Positions 13,780-26,379 of a DNA stretch of 64,000 nt are shown here, in pieces; the first letter of the stretch is position 1, and each line of letters begins with the position of its first letter. Position numbers and translations under genes: made by a program. The stretch comes from Xiphophorus maculatus (Eukaryota > Chordata > Actinopteri > Cyprinodontiformes > Poeciliidae), in NCBI RefSeq assembly GCF_002775205.1, contig NC_036461.1, forward strand, positions 9,523,015 to 9,587,014, read 5' to 3'. The notes beneath the pieces are model-generated. The model saw nothing but the letters and a program-made list of their open reading frames with translations. It made no database searches and was not told the DNA's origin.

Positions 13780-14720
13780 TATGATCAAACTCATACAATA
13801 GGTTTACATACACCCGTCATGGACTTTATGGAATTAACTTTGGTCTTGATGCAATGTTGATGCATTTGAAATGTTCTGATGTGAAATAATAACGGAACAA
13901 ATCCCTTAGAAGAAACAAAAATTGTGCACCCTTCAGTGCACAATTTGGACTTAATACAAACTTTCTGCAATCCACAAGGATCAGAATTATATATACAGAA
14001 TTTAATGTATGCTTGCCCACACTAATATTCATATAAATGTTCCTTAGCAATGGCAGAAAAACTAAAAGTCTTTTTTTTTTTTGCTCTAATGATTACGGTA
14101 TAAATCTTGTTGGATATTTGACCACTCCTATGATCATAAATAGTAGGTATGATTTAAATTGGCTGGTTAGACACACAGCTTTCAAGCAAAAAAACACGTT
14201 TAATTAAATTGAGGTGAGGCCATTTCCAGAAGCTTATGGTTAGCCTCCCTTTTCCATTTAAAAACCAGTTTTTGTTTGATCATTGATCCCAACTATATTG
14301 AAGATCTATCCATCTGACCCAAACTGTTACCCTCAGATGAAAGGAAATTGAAAAATATGTCCAGGAACAAACCAGAAACCACCTAAGCTCAGTCATAAGT
14401 AGGGAGCTATGGGAACTCCAGTGTCACCGTCCACAATTAAGAAAGTTTTGATATCATTATGGACTGAAAGGGTACTTAAGAAAAAAGAGACCCTATTCTA
14501 AAACCAACACCTACAAACCTGACTGAAATCTGTACCCGAACCTTATGAGGTCAAATAGCTCTGGATAAGTCTTATGTTTAGAAGAATCCTGAAATATTTG
14601 ACTACAAAGCCATGATAAATCTTTAGAAGAGTAAGATTGTTGATGGGTCAATAATGATTTGCTAGGAAAAGAGCGCTTTTACCAACATAAAACAAGTTTT
14701 GCTATATGACTAATATAACG
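13780..14720 (+). mobile_element. Degenerate Tc1-like transposon remnant (third family)
   Basis: The + strand from about 14,190 reads like a decayed Tc1-like transposase region ('CCATTTCCAGAAGCTTATGG' at 14,220-14,239, 'TGAAGATCTATCCATCTG' at 14,299-14,316, 'CCAGTGTCACCGTCCACA' at 14,418-14,435, 'GGACTGAAAGGGTAC' at 14,461-14,475). A terminus-like GGTTTACATACACCC lies at 13,801-13,815. A perfect 11-bp inverted repeat with a 6-base loop (13,919-13,929 / 13,936-13,946) lies inside. No intact frame remains. Confidence 0.5.
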
Positions 14721-17700
14721 TCAAATTCCAGAATCCCTATATTTTTCTATATTTTCCTTGCAGCTTCTCTCTTTATGAGATTTTGTTAGTCAGTGGCAGT
14801 AATGGGACTAAGACTGATGGCACAGGGATTAATTTTTGTTGACAGAAAGTTTCATTTTCTTCATGATGGAGAGATTTTACAGATTAAACTGGGCCAACAT
14901 AAACAATTTTGAAAGCTTACATAATTAGATGAGATCCAAAATCTGATGGATTCTTGTTACAGTATGTAAACTGTTCCAATGATGAGCTTTAAATTTGCTG
15001 TGTTTTTCATTTCCCAAGAGCTTAATATTTCCTGATAAGAAACTAAATGCATGCTTATGCCAAACAAGGCATGCAGTATTTTTCCCTGTAAAAACCAGAA
15101 ACATATGCAATACATATCTTAAAGTGAATTTAATATAATTTGACATAAACAGTGAAAACATTTCCCTCCTCTTTTTGTCCCGTTTGGTTTCCAACTGTTT
15201 CCCTTAACTCAAGAAAGTGGAATTTTGAAGACTGACGGTGAAATATTTATTAATATAATTATGCATCCATTTGTATAAGTGCTGTTATTAACTTTAATTT
15301 TTTACCATATGTAACCAATAATCATAATTTTTGTGTATTTTATACCTGCTAAAAGCCAGATTACAGTCTATGTTTTTCCCTGATCTCAAATATGGAAATT
15401 GGGAGAAGGACAATTAAATAAAATAAATGTTATTTTTAAGAGGTTTTAGCACAATGAGTAATCTATGGATTGAGACAGAAACAAAATTGCATTAGTAGTG
15501 TATTCAAAACATACATTTAACATTTAACCTCAGAATAAAACCTGACCACACTGTATGCCATTTGTATAAAAGATAAATGAAAGAAATGAAAAAATAAAAC
15601 TCCAAAAATATATAACATCCAGGCTACAAGGGATCTAAGATGCCCACGCACACCTGCTAATAGAGGTTTTTATGATGTAAAAAAAGAGACCATGATGAAT
15701 CATTTTTAAAACTTTCTTTAACATTTAATGTGACATGTATGCTGAATAGTTCAATCAAAAAACAATGTCTGCAAACTTTGGGTGATGTTTAGTTTCATTA
15801 TTGTGTTAAACTGGCCAATTTGAATTGATACCCAAAGTTCTGGCTGGTTTCCTTCAGGACAAAACATTTTTTTCCACAAACATTTGGGAAATTTTAAGCA
15901 GGACTGGATGTTTTCTTTGAAAGAAAATCTTTTGTTTTGTTTCTTTACTCCTTCATCCACAAATGTGGTGAGAAGAGGATGTTGTACAGTAGAACATAGC
16001 CAGCCTGGTACAAACACCTGCAGCATCACTTTTGGATAATACTCTGGATTTTGTTTTCATCTCCTGGTTGATATCTTTGAAAAATGAGATGATTTTGATC
16101 CTTCATTAACTCTCTACAAACTTTGTCTTTCTTGAAAGGATGCAAATGTCCCTAAAAGTTTACAAGGACAGGTGAGTTCCACCTCATCTTAACTAGATTC
16201 ATTGTTATTTATGTTAGGTGTGCAACAAAGAAATGTAAATGCTGAAACAAAGGTGCTTCACCTAAGTATTAGTGTGAGGGTGTTTATGCTTATGCAACCA
16301 GGTTATCACAGCTTGTTTTTCATTACTTGCTCTAACAAGTTTTGTTTTCTTTTCAACTGAATTGTACATGATAAATCTAATATTAAATAAGGGAAAAGTT
16401 ATTAGATTATTTATTAGTCTTGTTTTTTAAACCACAAAATCCTGGCTTTTGAACTTGAGTGTGTATAATTGTAAGATTCAGTTTGTATGTGAGTTTCGTA
16501 GCCTGAGGGGAACTACTTTCATGCTAAATTACAGTAATTCATGGTTCTAATGACTGCAAAGATTTCAATTCCCTTTCCTTGCAACATTTCCTTATCAAAG
16601 CAACTTCGTAAAACAGTTACTTATTTGGCCTCATATCAAAAGCCATTTGAAGCTCCACTTGTATCAAAGGCTAATCTAAAGGCTGTTTGCCGAGCTGAGC
16701 TGGTTCCCAGCACGGTTCGGTCCGTCTGGAGGTAGCACAGAGCGACCCGTTTGCAAACAGAGCCTCATGTATGGCCTTCCCCCAATGTCCAGCGGGGGAT
16801 GACTGCTGGCATAGTTTGGGGGCGAAAGGGTTCCCATGTCACAGCTAAGGGCATATTGTTGCTTTGAGCATGCTTTACAACATGTTTTTATTTTTACTTC
16901 TCTGACTAGCCTCTTGACTCTTGAGAGACCTTTAATTTCTGGTCCCACTCCGCTCACTGTCAATCTCAGCCTCCCCTGGGGTCATTTCTATCCATGGGAA
17001 CATTGGTTGTGACAGTGGATCCCCCTGGGAGATGGTACAGGGTAGATCTTGACAGAAGGGCATAGTTTTGTCATTCAAAAATCGTCTATTGCAGCTAAAC
17101 TGAGACAGTTTGGGGTTATGGGTAGGTATTTCATTAGGATTCAACTCCTTGACAGCCTGTAGCTCTCTGCACAGCCAGGCCACTCCGTCTTTATCTGAGA
17201 CGTCATGATTGGAAGGCTGCTTTGCGACCTAAAGGAGGGGGTCTATGCTCCAGGACCTTGATGATCTAGGTGAGAGCAGGATGGCTGATTAAGAGCCAGG
17301 ATGTGCGTTAGACATCCTCTGATGTTCAGGAATTCTCTCATTAAAGAAGGTCATGTTGACGGCGAGAAAGAATCAGCCGGCGGAATAAACAGGGGTGGCT
17401 CCTCCGGCAAATTCAAATAAACACACTTCATTTACTCAACATGGAAATGCAGCTCACAAATATGTACATGTCTTAATTGCGCAACATCCTGCAGACCTTT
17501 CCAGAAATGTTCCTTCTGATTTGAAGGACAATAGGACATTTTCTATTATTACTTCATTTATAGTCTACTATATGTGTAAGTAGACTAGAACTGCTCTTTG
17601 GGGTTTAGTTTATCAGAAAACAATATAAATGTGATGATGCCAGGAAGCTGAAACATGATTTAGAAAAGTGTAAAATGAGAAAATACCTTCCAGCTAGCCC

Positions 17701-18144
17701 ACTGCAGAGCGCTCTTTCCTCAATAGCCTGAATTGCTGCAATTAGCCAGACCATTGACATATTTGTTCGATGTACGGTTCAGTGCTAGAGCCACGCCAGG
17801 GCCCTGATCTTGTTGATGTTGCTGTTTTTCTTTTCCCCCTTTTTCCTTTTCCTCACTCCTTTCTTTCTCATGTCTGACAAATTGTTTCCAACTAATTTAC
17901 GATGTTTAAACTGTGGGAGAACAATACCTCATGGACAAAACACGGCGTAAGTTCCGCCACATGTCCCCGAGAGGAGCGAGGCGCTCGCAGGAAACACTTG
18001 CTGAGATAACAAGATAGTTAGGAAAGCAGGGGCTGCTGAAGGTCCATTCAGAGGGCTACAAAGAGGAAGAGAGGGCACTGGACATGGACATAAATGTCAG
18101 TGATAACTTAAGTCTAAACATGAACACCATATACATTTCAAACC
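14721..18144. other. Intergenic, no gene seen; GC-richer islands 16,660-17,380 and 17,690-18,070
   Basis: No exon can be supported. Two stretches with markedly higher GC and no repeat resemblance interrupt AT-rich sequence and are the best places in this gap to look for conserved noncoding elements. 15,750-16,040 may be an old repeat but I cannot name it. Confidence 0.35.
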
Positions 18145-18760
18145 AGAAGTTTACGTACACTGAGTAAAAGGATGTGTTCACCTTTTTTGTTTGAAGTTAA
18201 ATCAGACCAAACATCTCCTGTTTTAGATCAAGTGGAGTTCTCAAAATCATGTCTGCTCTCCAAATGCCACAATAATCAAAGAAAGAATATGTCAGATTTA
18301 TTATTAATGTCATATAGATCTACTTTTCTCAGTTATCCTAGCAAACTTGTTGGGGTGTGCTTACCAGCTTTACCCAACAGTGATATTTTTACCTGTTTTT
18401 CTTTGGAATATGGTAAAAATTTCAGGCTGAATGGATGATGGAGTAATTGTGGTCATTAATTCGGAAGTCTTCCTACAGATTCTCAACTGAATTCAGATCT
18501 AGACTGAAACATTCTAACAAATTAATACAAGTCAAAATAAACTATCCCATTATAGCTCTCCACACTTTTCAGTAAAATATTTTAAAGCCATTTACCCCAT
18601 TTTTTCCCTTCCGCTTCACAATGATACCCATAATTATGTTGGACTGTCACTTACAATGCCAATAGAAGACAGTGAAGTTTGTGTTGGTAACATGACAAAA
18701 TATGAAGAAGTTCAAGGGGTAACTTCACAGCACACATTGAGATTAAAATGTTCAGACTAA
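18145..18760. mobile_element. Tc1-like transposon termini, degenerate
   Basis: CAGAAGTTTACGTACACT at 18,144-18,161 is the classic end motif of fish Tc1-like/Sleeping Beauty-type elements. The following 170 bases match the subterminal part of one family, while 18,480-18,735 ends with CAGTGAAGTTTGTGTTGGTA and 'CAAGGGGTAACTT', the end of another. Probably two nested relics. Confidence 0.5.
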
Positions 18761-20699
18761 GATTCCCTCGACTTAACATCAGAACAACCTCAGACCAGAT
18801 CAAACACTCATGATTACTTCCAACGATGAGGCAGCTATAGATTACAAAGCAGGGGGCAGAAGTGTGTTTATTTGCTTAGACAGCCATGCAAAAGATCAAT
18901 GGATCAGTCTCCATGTGTCTTCCACACGTGCTCACACTGTTCAGCCCTCTCTCCTGGTGACAGCTGATGTTTGACCAAACAGTTTGGATGCACATCTGCA
19001 CAGGCTGATTATATGTATTTAGCCCAGATAATAATTTCTGGACCTTGTGCGCCGTGTAATTACAGGCAGCACCTGTGTCTAGCCCACCTGCAGTCGTTAT
19101 TATGAATGCCAAACGGCAATTTAACCATAATTATATCAACAAGGGAACAGAAATGAAACATTGAACTACTGTATGGCTTCACTATTATAAAAATATCCTA
19201 CGCTTGTTTTACTAGAAGTACTGTCGCTGCAGGGTTCCCAGAAACCAGCAAACAGGGAAATTTAGTTCTTGCCAGCTAGGTTAAGGTTGAGCAATATAGG
19301 TGACATGGAGGACAGCAGAATCAGGGTTATCAGTCAAGCTAATTGATGAGTGTACTTGTTGTTGCTGTGCCCAAGTATAGGCCAGAAGAGGAAAAGGAAG
19401 GCAGTCTTCAAGGCTGCCATGTTTGTGTTGTGAGGATAGGGGTGAGAGGTCGGTTCAGAGCTCCGACTCATTAGCTTGTTGCTCTGATCCCCGTGTTTGA
19501 GTTGAAAGAAGGAGGGTGTGGGCGATGCACAAATTCAAGTCATTCTGGTGAGAAAGAAGACGCAAGGAAGTGACAAAGCTCTCCTAAGATCAATGAACGT
19601 ACTGGAAAAAGGAGTGGCTCTGGAGGCAGGCAATATGGGCCGGGCCACAGGGAGCTGCGGGGAGACAACGTAAACAAGGAAACCACCTGATGTGAGCGGG
19701 GTCAGATAAATGCTCTGCTCCCCTCACAGGCAGGTGCTTCCTGAGTCCTGCTCTCTCAATCAGCCGAGCTGCACTGCCCCTGTCGCTGCTCGCTCTTCTT
19801 CTGTTTTCTCAGTCCGAGGCGACGTATCGTGATAAGCAAGTATTTGAGATCGAACGGACACTGCTGCCTTTTTTCCTTACACATAAGATCCCAAAGCAAA
19901 CAGTGTGGGAAGAGTAAAAAACAGTGCACATAAGGTGATGGTGGCCATAAAGGCAGTAAAGATAAGAACAGCTTGCTCTTTGTAAATACATATAATGGTA
20001 GGAACATTTAACAAGCAGATAAATGGCCTTCAGCTTCAAAAGGGACAGTCAGATGATATGTGCAGATTGTACAGACTATTCTGCTTCCAACCTCTTTTCT
20101 CTAAGCTCACCTCTTCTCCTGCTCGTTTTCCTCCCCTTCGTTCCTTTTCGCTTTGCTGGTTGGTCTTGGATTGTTTTGTGCTGTCCAATGAGGAAGGAAG
20201 TCGGTGTGAGAAAGTGCCTGTTTTTTTGGGACCAACAGGAATTGGCCTCATCACAAGAGGTTCCTTTTTTTGCTGCTGGAACAATGCACTGGCGTCACAC
20301 CCCTCAACTGGACCTCGGCATTTCACATGGAAAAATGTTCCCAGAATTCCGCTCCCAGGCTCGGGGTAAGGCTGAGGATGGGGTGAGGGCGAGAGGGCGG
20401 GAGGTGGAGGGCGAAGGCTAACTGTTAGCACAGTTTGACTGACAGACACTCGTCCCAACCATGACCAAGGAAGTCTCACTTCTATATTCATGACGTCTGA
20501 GGAGAAGCTCATAACATCCTTGAATGTTTGGTCGACCAACTTTTAATGAAGCCTTCAGAGACATCATGTAAACCTTATTATTCAACTCTTTCTTTTGCTT
20601 GTCAACTAAGGTCGATCAGAATTAAAAAAGCAAATATTAACCACTGTTTGGTGTTTGGCTGATCTCACAACAGAGTCAGCATCTAGAAACACTGACATG
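18761..20699. other. Intergenic, GC-richer, possible regulatory sequence
   Basis: Overlapping open frames on both strands at 19,995-20,539 are explained by base composition, not by coding: they lack splice signals and homology I recognise. A cluster of FOX (GTAAACA 19,670-19,676), ETS-like (AGGAAACC 19,677-19,684), E-box (CACCTG, CAGGTG) and GATA (AGATAA) motifs lies at 19,668-19,740, about 11 kb upstream of the dll4 start codon. Confidence 0.35.
20380..20401 (+). other. Potential G-quadruplex
   Basis: Four runs of at least three G (20,380-20,383; 20,387-20,389; 20,395-20,397; 20,399-20,401) with loops of 3, 5 and 1 bases fit the G3+N1-7 rule; a further GGG follows at 20,409. The surrounding strand is purine-rich (20,360-20,417). 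Confidence 0.55.
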
Positions 20700-20935
20700 A
20701 GCCTCGTTTCAGGAAAAGCGTCCCCACAGCATGATACCGCCACCACTATGTTTCAGTGTAGGTATGGTTTGTTCAAGGGGGTATAAGAATGCGCTCTCTC
20801 CATGTATGCGTATATACTGTACATGCATCCTGCTATTTGTTTTATGTGTTTTGCCCAACAGCTTCTGAGTAAGGTCTTGCCAATTTATAGAAAAGTATAA
20901 ATATGAATTGAGACAGAAAAAGTTCAAGTCTTTCC
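20700..20935 (-). mobile_element. Tc1-like transposase fragment
   Basis: On the minus strand a 72-codon open frame (20,709-20,927) ends with HSGGGIMLWGRFS, the well-known GGGSxMxWG block near the DDE catalytic centre of Tc1-like transposases. Flanking parts of the transposase are absent, so this is a truncated relic. Confidence 0.7.
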
Positions 20936-22094
20936 AAGATTTTTTATAGAGTTTTTTAAGTGCTTTTTAAGGTTCTGTTTCAAAACAAAACAAAAAATAT
21001 TATTTTTACTATTATTATTATTATGTGGGCAATTTTACCTTAAAATTTCAAATTATTTGTTAAGACATAAGTTATTAATTAGATTGTAAAAATGCTACAA
21101 AACTGTATTTGTTTTGTAATCAAATTTTATGTACTTAAGAAGGAAGTAAACAAAATTTCCCACACATTAAGTGACATAATAAAAGCAAAATGCAGTTTTA
21201 TTGTTCATAACAAGCTACACATGAGCTCAAAAGAAGCTTTCCTGCCGGAAACTATACTTGGGTCTATTACATGAGCCCCCAAAACTTTTGTATTATATGG
21301 ATTGCAACGCTTTGTTCATTTGCTATTGCACAGAGGTTTCAAGAAGCTATTTTTTCTGCACTTATAGTATCAGAGCCATTTATCATTATGACTTGAGTCA
21401 TTATGGTTTATATGAAAACACAAACCCTGAGCAGAAAGATTGATTTACATGGCACAATAAATGATTTATGTATATCAATTAAGAATGGACTGGTTCCTAA
21501 ATGAAAACATTAGAAAATGAAGTGTGTGCTTGTAAATCCATTTGCTCTGGCACCATATTTTAGGTTTGTTTGACATAAGGAATAAGATTCTAATAAGTGA
21601 CCTATCAAAGGTCTGATCTGATCTATCAAAGGTTTGTACGATGGGGTTTCTGAGACATGACAGATGTTACAGAGTAAGCTCAGTAGATCAGCTGAAAAGA
21701 TGTCTAATGTAACATGATGCCCACTAACTTACTGTCCACAGGAACAAAAGCTGGTCCTGTGAATGCATACATCTGTAATCTGTACAGAGCACTGTCGACA
21801 AGACCATCTATAAGTTCTGAGCTGACTTTGATAACAGTCTCTTCACACAAAAGACTTTGCATCTGTTGTTTGCCTTGCAACCTGGAGATGAGTTTGTGTG
21901 CATGAACCCACTGAGTGCTCATAAGGTCAGCTCTAGTTCAGCCACATGTATGAAATCCAAACAAGAGTCATGTTTCATGATGATAATGGCTTCTGACTGG
22001 TGGTAAACACAGGTACAGATAAGTGGACTTTTTTTTTTTTAGACTTACTAAAAAATTATTTTGCATCCACATGTATCCACAAGCAGGTTTTAAA

Positions 22095-23070
22095 TGATAA
22101 TTGTATTTATTCATTAGAGGGAAAAAATTTTAAAACCAACTTGGTTCTGATTGAAAAGCTCACTTGTATCATGAATTTACTGGGTTTCACCATGCTTTTT
22201 GCTTACTTTTTACAAGCCACACCAAGTCCTGATTACGATTACTGCCTAAAGTGTATTAAACTGAACTAAAGAAATCCAAGGATCTGGAAAGATTTACAAA
22301 GGCATTGCTAAGGCTTTGGATTTTAACAAACCACAGTTTGAGTCATTTTCCTAAGTAGAGATGATAACAGATGGTGGTCAACCTTCCCATGAATACCGGC
22401 CCAACCAAAATTACTCTATGAGTGTATGAACAACTCAACCAGGAGTTCACAAAAGAGCCAGGATCAACATTTAAGGCACTACATGCTTCACTTGCATCAG
22501 TTAAGGTTAGAGCTCATAATTTAACAGAAATAAATAGTCTGGGCAAAAACCGCATCCATGAGAGAGTTCAGAGGCCAAAACCAAAACTGAACAAAAATAA
22601 CACAGAAGCATATGTTAGTTTTGGTATAAAACATCTTGATGATCCCAAGATTTAAAAAAAAAAAAAAAATCTAATGCAGACTGAAGAGACAAAGTGGAAC
22701 TTTTTGGAAGGTGTTATATTACATTGTGGGATATGTCATATAAAACTAATGGTGTGTTTACTGTATATCTCAGACAGGGTAGAGGATTGGGTGGTACAGC
22801 AGGTGGCCGTGGTTCTGGAGGTTCCCAGTTCAAATCCTGTTCTTGCTCTATGGCAGTCCCTACATGGACTGTACCTGGCTCCTTCCTGACACTGGGGGTT
22901 TACTTTTTGATCTATTATGAATGACTAAAAAATACAGTAAATAAAATCCAGGCTTTAGAAGATCTTAGTCAAAGTGTTTGATGCTTGAACACCCTTTGAT
23001 GTGACTTAATTAAAGCAAGAGTGGACCACAAAAGCTGTAAAAGGGGCTAACACTTTTTTTCACTCACAAA
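22095..23070 (+). mobile_element. Degenerate Tc1-like transposon remnant (second family), with inserted SINE fragment
   Basis: In order on the + strand are a terminus-like segment around 22,120-22,175, 'AAGAAATCCAAGGATCTGG' (22,269-22,287), 'CATTGCTAAGGCTTTGGA' (22,303-22,320), 'AACCAAAATTACTCTATGAG' (22,404-22,423), and a far end 'GGGGCTAACACTTTTTTTCAC' region near 23,042-23,062. This is the same family as 8,060-8,800 in opposite orientation. The copy is internally deleted and carries an insertion at about 22,775-22,915. Confidence 0.55.
22775..22915 (+). repeat. tRNA-derived SINE-like fragment
   Basis: The stretch reads like a tRNA-type SINE head: an A-box-like GGTGGTACAGCAGGTGG segment (22,791-22,807) followed by a B-box-like AGTTCAAATCC (22,828-22,838). 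No clear tail or target duplication is seen, so it is probably a fragment. Confidence 0.4.
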
Positions 23071-24144
23071 AGAGAAAACTGTAAAAAAAGACCTAACTAG
23101 TATAAGAAGTAGGATCAAGAGTAGCCCCAAAACAATTAAATAACAATTGCAAATTTAAACTCATTAATGGAAAAAAACAACAAAAAAGGCCATCTTGTAT
23201 AAATAAAGAGTGATTTACTGTTGTTCTGTGTACAGCTGAGGTCATGTGTCCATGCTCGGGAAGTTGGGGGGAAAAAACAACAGATAAGAGATCATTAAGT
23301 CTCTGGATAATTAAAGCAAAGCTGCGAGCCCTTATCACTCCACATCACAGGATCTAACAGCATACCGAGGTGAAATTACATGACGCTAATCATGCTGATG
23401 GTGTCCAGTGATTATGATGAATTTCCCCCACAGAGACACTGAGGCCAGAGCTTTGAAAAACTTCTGAAGATTAATATTGGCTTTCCTTTCAATGGAAGAT
23501 CCTGTTTCTCACAGCAGAAAGGAAGAAAACGGAATAAAAGCCATATAAAACTTTATGAACACAGACTACAAAGCATCCAGTTAATCCACCTGTTCACACC
23601 TCCTGTGAACAGGTAGATTGACGAGTGAATTGCAGGCCAGGGATTTACAATCCCAGGCTGTTTTCCTGGCTTGATGACATTGACAGCCCTCTTCACACCA
23701 GCACGCTTTTCCTTCAATTCCATTTATCTCTTTCCTTTTCCTGCTGTGCGGTTTTGTCCTGCGTAAAGCGATGATGCTTTGACTCTGGCGAGGGAGGATT
23801 TCCTCAAAGCCCCAGTAGCTTCTTCTGAACAACCTCACACTGGTGATCGCTCGAGGATTGCGTGGACATTGAAAACATGTTTGGGTTTCACGTGCGGTGC
23901 CTGGGAGAGTCCTTTATTTTCTGTTCAAACACCAGCAGCAGGAGGACAATAGGACCAAGAAAAGGGCACGAGCATCTGCTATAATGAAACCCTGATGTGG
24001 GCTTTATCATTTTATAGTTAAGGTCGATATAAGAGAAGGGTATTTGAGTAATTTACATAACCTTCCTGAACTGAGGAATAGAGTTGTGTTAATTCATCCA
24101 GAACAACTTTTCAAAGTGGTAATGTTGAGCTGTAATTTGTGCTG
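23071..24144. other. Intergenic, no gene seen; small perfect inverted repeat
   Basis: No coding signal. ACCTGTTCAC (23,588-23,597) is repeated in inverted form at 23,605-23,614 with a 7-base loop. 23,380-23,980 is free of recognisable repeats. Confidence 0.35.
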
Positions 24145-24450
24145 CTTTCACTGTGCTGTGCAAAAATGTTACCACTTGGAACAATGTTTGCATTATGTCC
24201 CTTCATGATGACAAGCCTCAATGTACTTCATTGGACTTTTACATAAAAGACAAACAAGTGGTGAATTAAAAACTGAAAAGTTTGACCCCCTTTTACTCTC
24301 ATACCTCTAAATAAAATCAAATGTAACCATCTGCCCCCAGAAGTCAACTTATTAATAAAAAAGTCCATCCATATACAGTGTGGAGAAAACCTAGGATTGT
24401 GCCTTTCCCTGAACACACCATCGCCACCTTAAAATATGGTAAAGGTTTAT
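24145..24450 (+). mobile_element. Internally deleted Tc1-like element
   Basis: A short copy joins a terminal segment ('AATGTACTTCATTGGACTTTTAC' region, 24,219-24,241; 'CCCCCTTTTACTCTCATACC' 24,285-24,304) directly to an interior transposase phrase ('CCTGAACACACCATCGCCACC' region, 24,408-24,428). This looks like a MITE-like deletion derivative of the first family. Confidence 0.5.
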
Positions 24451-26379
24451 ATGTATGGTATCACTGATAGTACTTAGACTGTCTTTAGTGGTACTCACAG
24501 TAGATGTTGATAACTATTTGTACTGTAAGTACAAATTGGCAGTAATGTTGGGCTAATAACTAATAGCAGCCAAAAAAGAGAAGTAGCTTTGACAGTCTGA
24601 TGCTAGTTTGATGTAAAATTAAGTAAAACGTTAGGATGCACTAGAATGTGAACTAAGAGCAACTGCTGGTGGCTACTTATTCTGCGTCCTCTTTACCTAT
24701 AAATTGCATCTACAAACAATATCTAACCCAGCTTGTCAGTTGCGCTTTTAAGTTTCCTATTGCTTTTATTCATTTCTGTCAATGGAGAGTTGGCGCTTTC
24801 CAGTTGCAGTTAAGAAAATTGAGGAACTGCATTGAATTTTATCTCGACCTTAAATTTTGATCATTTCACGCATTTTGATTGGTTGAGGAGCAACAGTGGC
24901 TTCTCCCAGGCACTATGTTTCCCACAGTGTGGGAAACTTTTAATGAGACATAAAGCCCAACCCTGCACTTATTATTATTATTTAAATGCGTGGCAGCCAT
25001 GCTGAATTTCCAGTTTAAGTTAGTGAGGAAGCTGAGTTTTTCAATCGATTTTTTTCATCTCTGAACTTTAATTTTTGTTATTGTAAACATGCTGCACAAG
25101 TGGATAAGAATACCGTTCTCTGTTGATTTTGTTCACAACTGTGCCGATGTGCCACACCGAGTCCCAATGAAAGGCGCTGATGTTCAAGGAAAACTGATCA
25201 GTTTGCAGGCATGATGTAATGGTGACACCAAATGTCCTTTTAAACCTCCACTCAGATATAGTGACACCTGCGTGAATCATGTTATGATGTCAGCGAGTGA
25301 AGCGTGTTGTTTGTTGTGTTGTAAAGATGTAGTGGTGCAGACACAGACATATTTTGTCAACAGCATCGAAAGAGGGTGGTTGGAAAGTTCCAAAAAACCT
25401 GAAGGTCTCTTATTAAAAGGCAGCCACCATATCAGATACTTTGAACTGAAGCTGAAGCTTTAAGCTGATTGAAAACAGACCATAATGATACTCTTCACTT
25501 AGTAACCTGTTTCAGATGTTTAATTGCTTGCGAGATGAAACAGATTTTCTCGGTTTATGGATATCAAGTCCTTGCCTCTTCAAGTACAGCCTAATATGCA
25601 ATGGTTTAAACAAACTCGTCTCTTAAAGAGGTATTTTCTGAGCATGCTGGGGGAGTATTACGTTACAACAGGACAGCGTGGTGCTTTGAGAAAAGGAAGC
25701 AAAGCCCTTGTTTTTCTAATTGCAACAGCAGGTGATTTCTCCTCCCAGAATAGCATGCTCAGATGCCTCGAATCCACTGGCAGGCGCACATCAAAAGCCT
25801 CCCATTGATTGGCCGAACAGATTGGGGCATAGAGATCAAATGTGCTGTAAAGAAGTGTTAAACTGCTCCACATCAAATGGGGGCAGATTTCTAAGAAATT
25901 GGGGGGTGAGGTAGGGACATCTGTTACCACTGTAGCTAATTTCTGACTTCACTCGCCCATTGTTTGTGTTCACCGAACGGTGGCCACAGCAGGTCAGGAC
26001 TGAGAACAGAGGTTAGAAGAAGAGGAGAAAGTAGAGCTAGTGTGGAAAAAAAACAACTGATATTTTGTAGTCATTTTACAAGGTTAACCTTTCACATTTG
26101 TGTCCAGTTTACAGGAAAAAACCTATAAATAAGGTATGTTTTTGTATATATGCATTCAGCTATGGAAAATTCCACCTGAGATTTTTTAATCTTTGGAAAA
26201 AGTGTGTGACACAATCATCATATTTTTCATATATTTTGTAAATAAGTATCTACAGTTTGTTGATGTGACATTTTGAGCAGCTTAAAATTTCCTTGCAGTT
26301 CCATTCATAATATACTTACACAGTTTGTTATCTTTCAACCACAAATTTCCATATATTTTATCAGGATTTTATCTGATAC
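24451..26379. other. Intergenic, no gene seen; contains the paired RBPJ motifs
   Basis: No exon is supported. Apart from the inverted RBPJ-site pair at 24,917-24,937, which is listed separately, I see no repeat or structured element. Confidence 0.35.
24917..24937. promoter_or_regulatory. Inverted pair of RBPJ (CSL) consensus sites
   Basis: GTTTCCCAC (24,917-24,925) and GTGGGAAAC (24,929-24,937) form a perfect 9-bp inverted repeat with a 3-base centre. Each arm, read outwards, is TGTGGGAA, the high-affinity RBPJ recognition sequence. It lies 5.9 kb upstream of the start of dll4, a gene known to be activated by Notch/RBPJ feedback. The spacing is far shorter than in a classical Notch paired site, so cooperative binding is not implied. 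Confidence 0.4.

Noticed and set aside
20023..20539. Overlapping open frames of 124, 132 and 167 codons on both strands
   Set aside because: They overlap on opposite strands, match nothing I recognise and have no splice context. GC- and purine-rich composition explains the lack of stops.
24917..24937. Classical Notch sequence-paired site
   Set aside because: The two RBPJ motifs are only 3 bases apart, too close for the known cooperative dimer geometry. Kept only as an inverted site pair.
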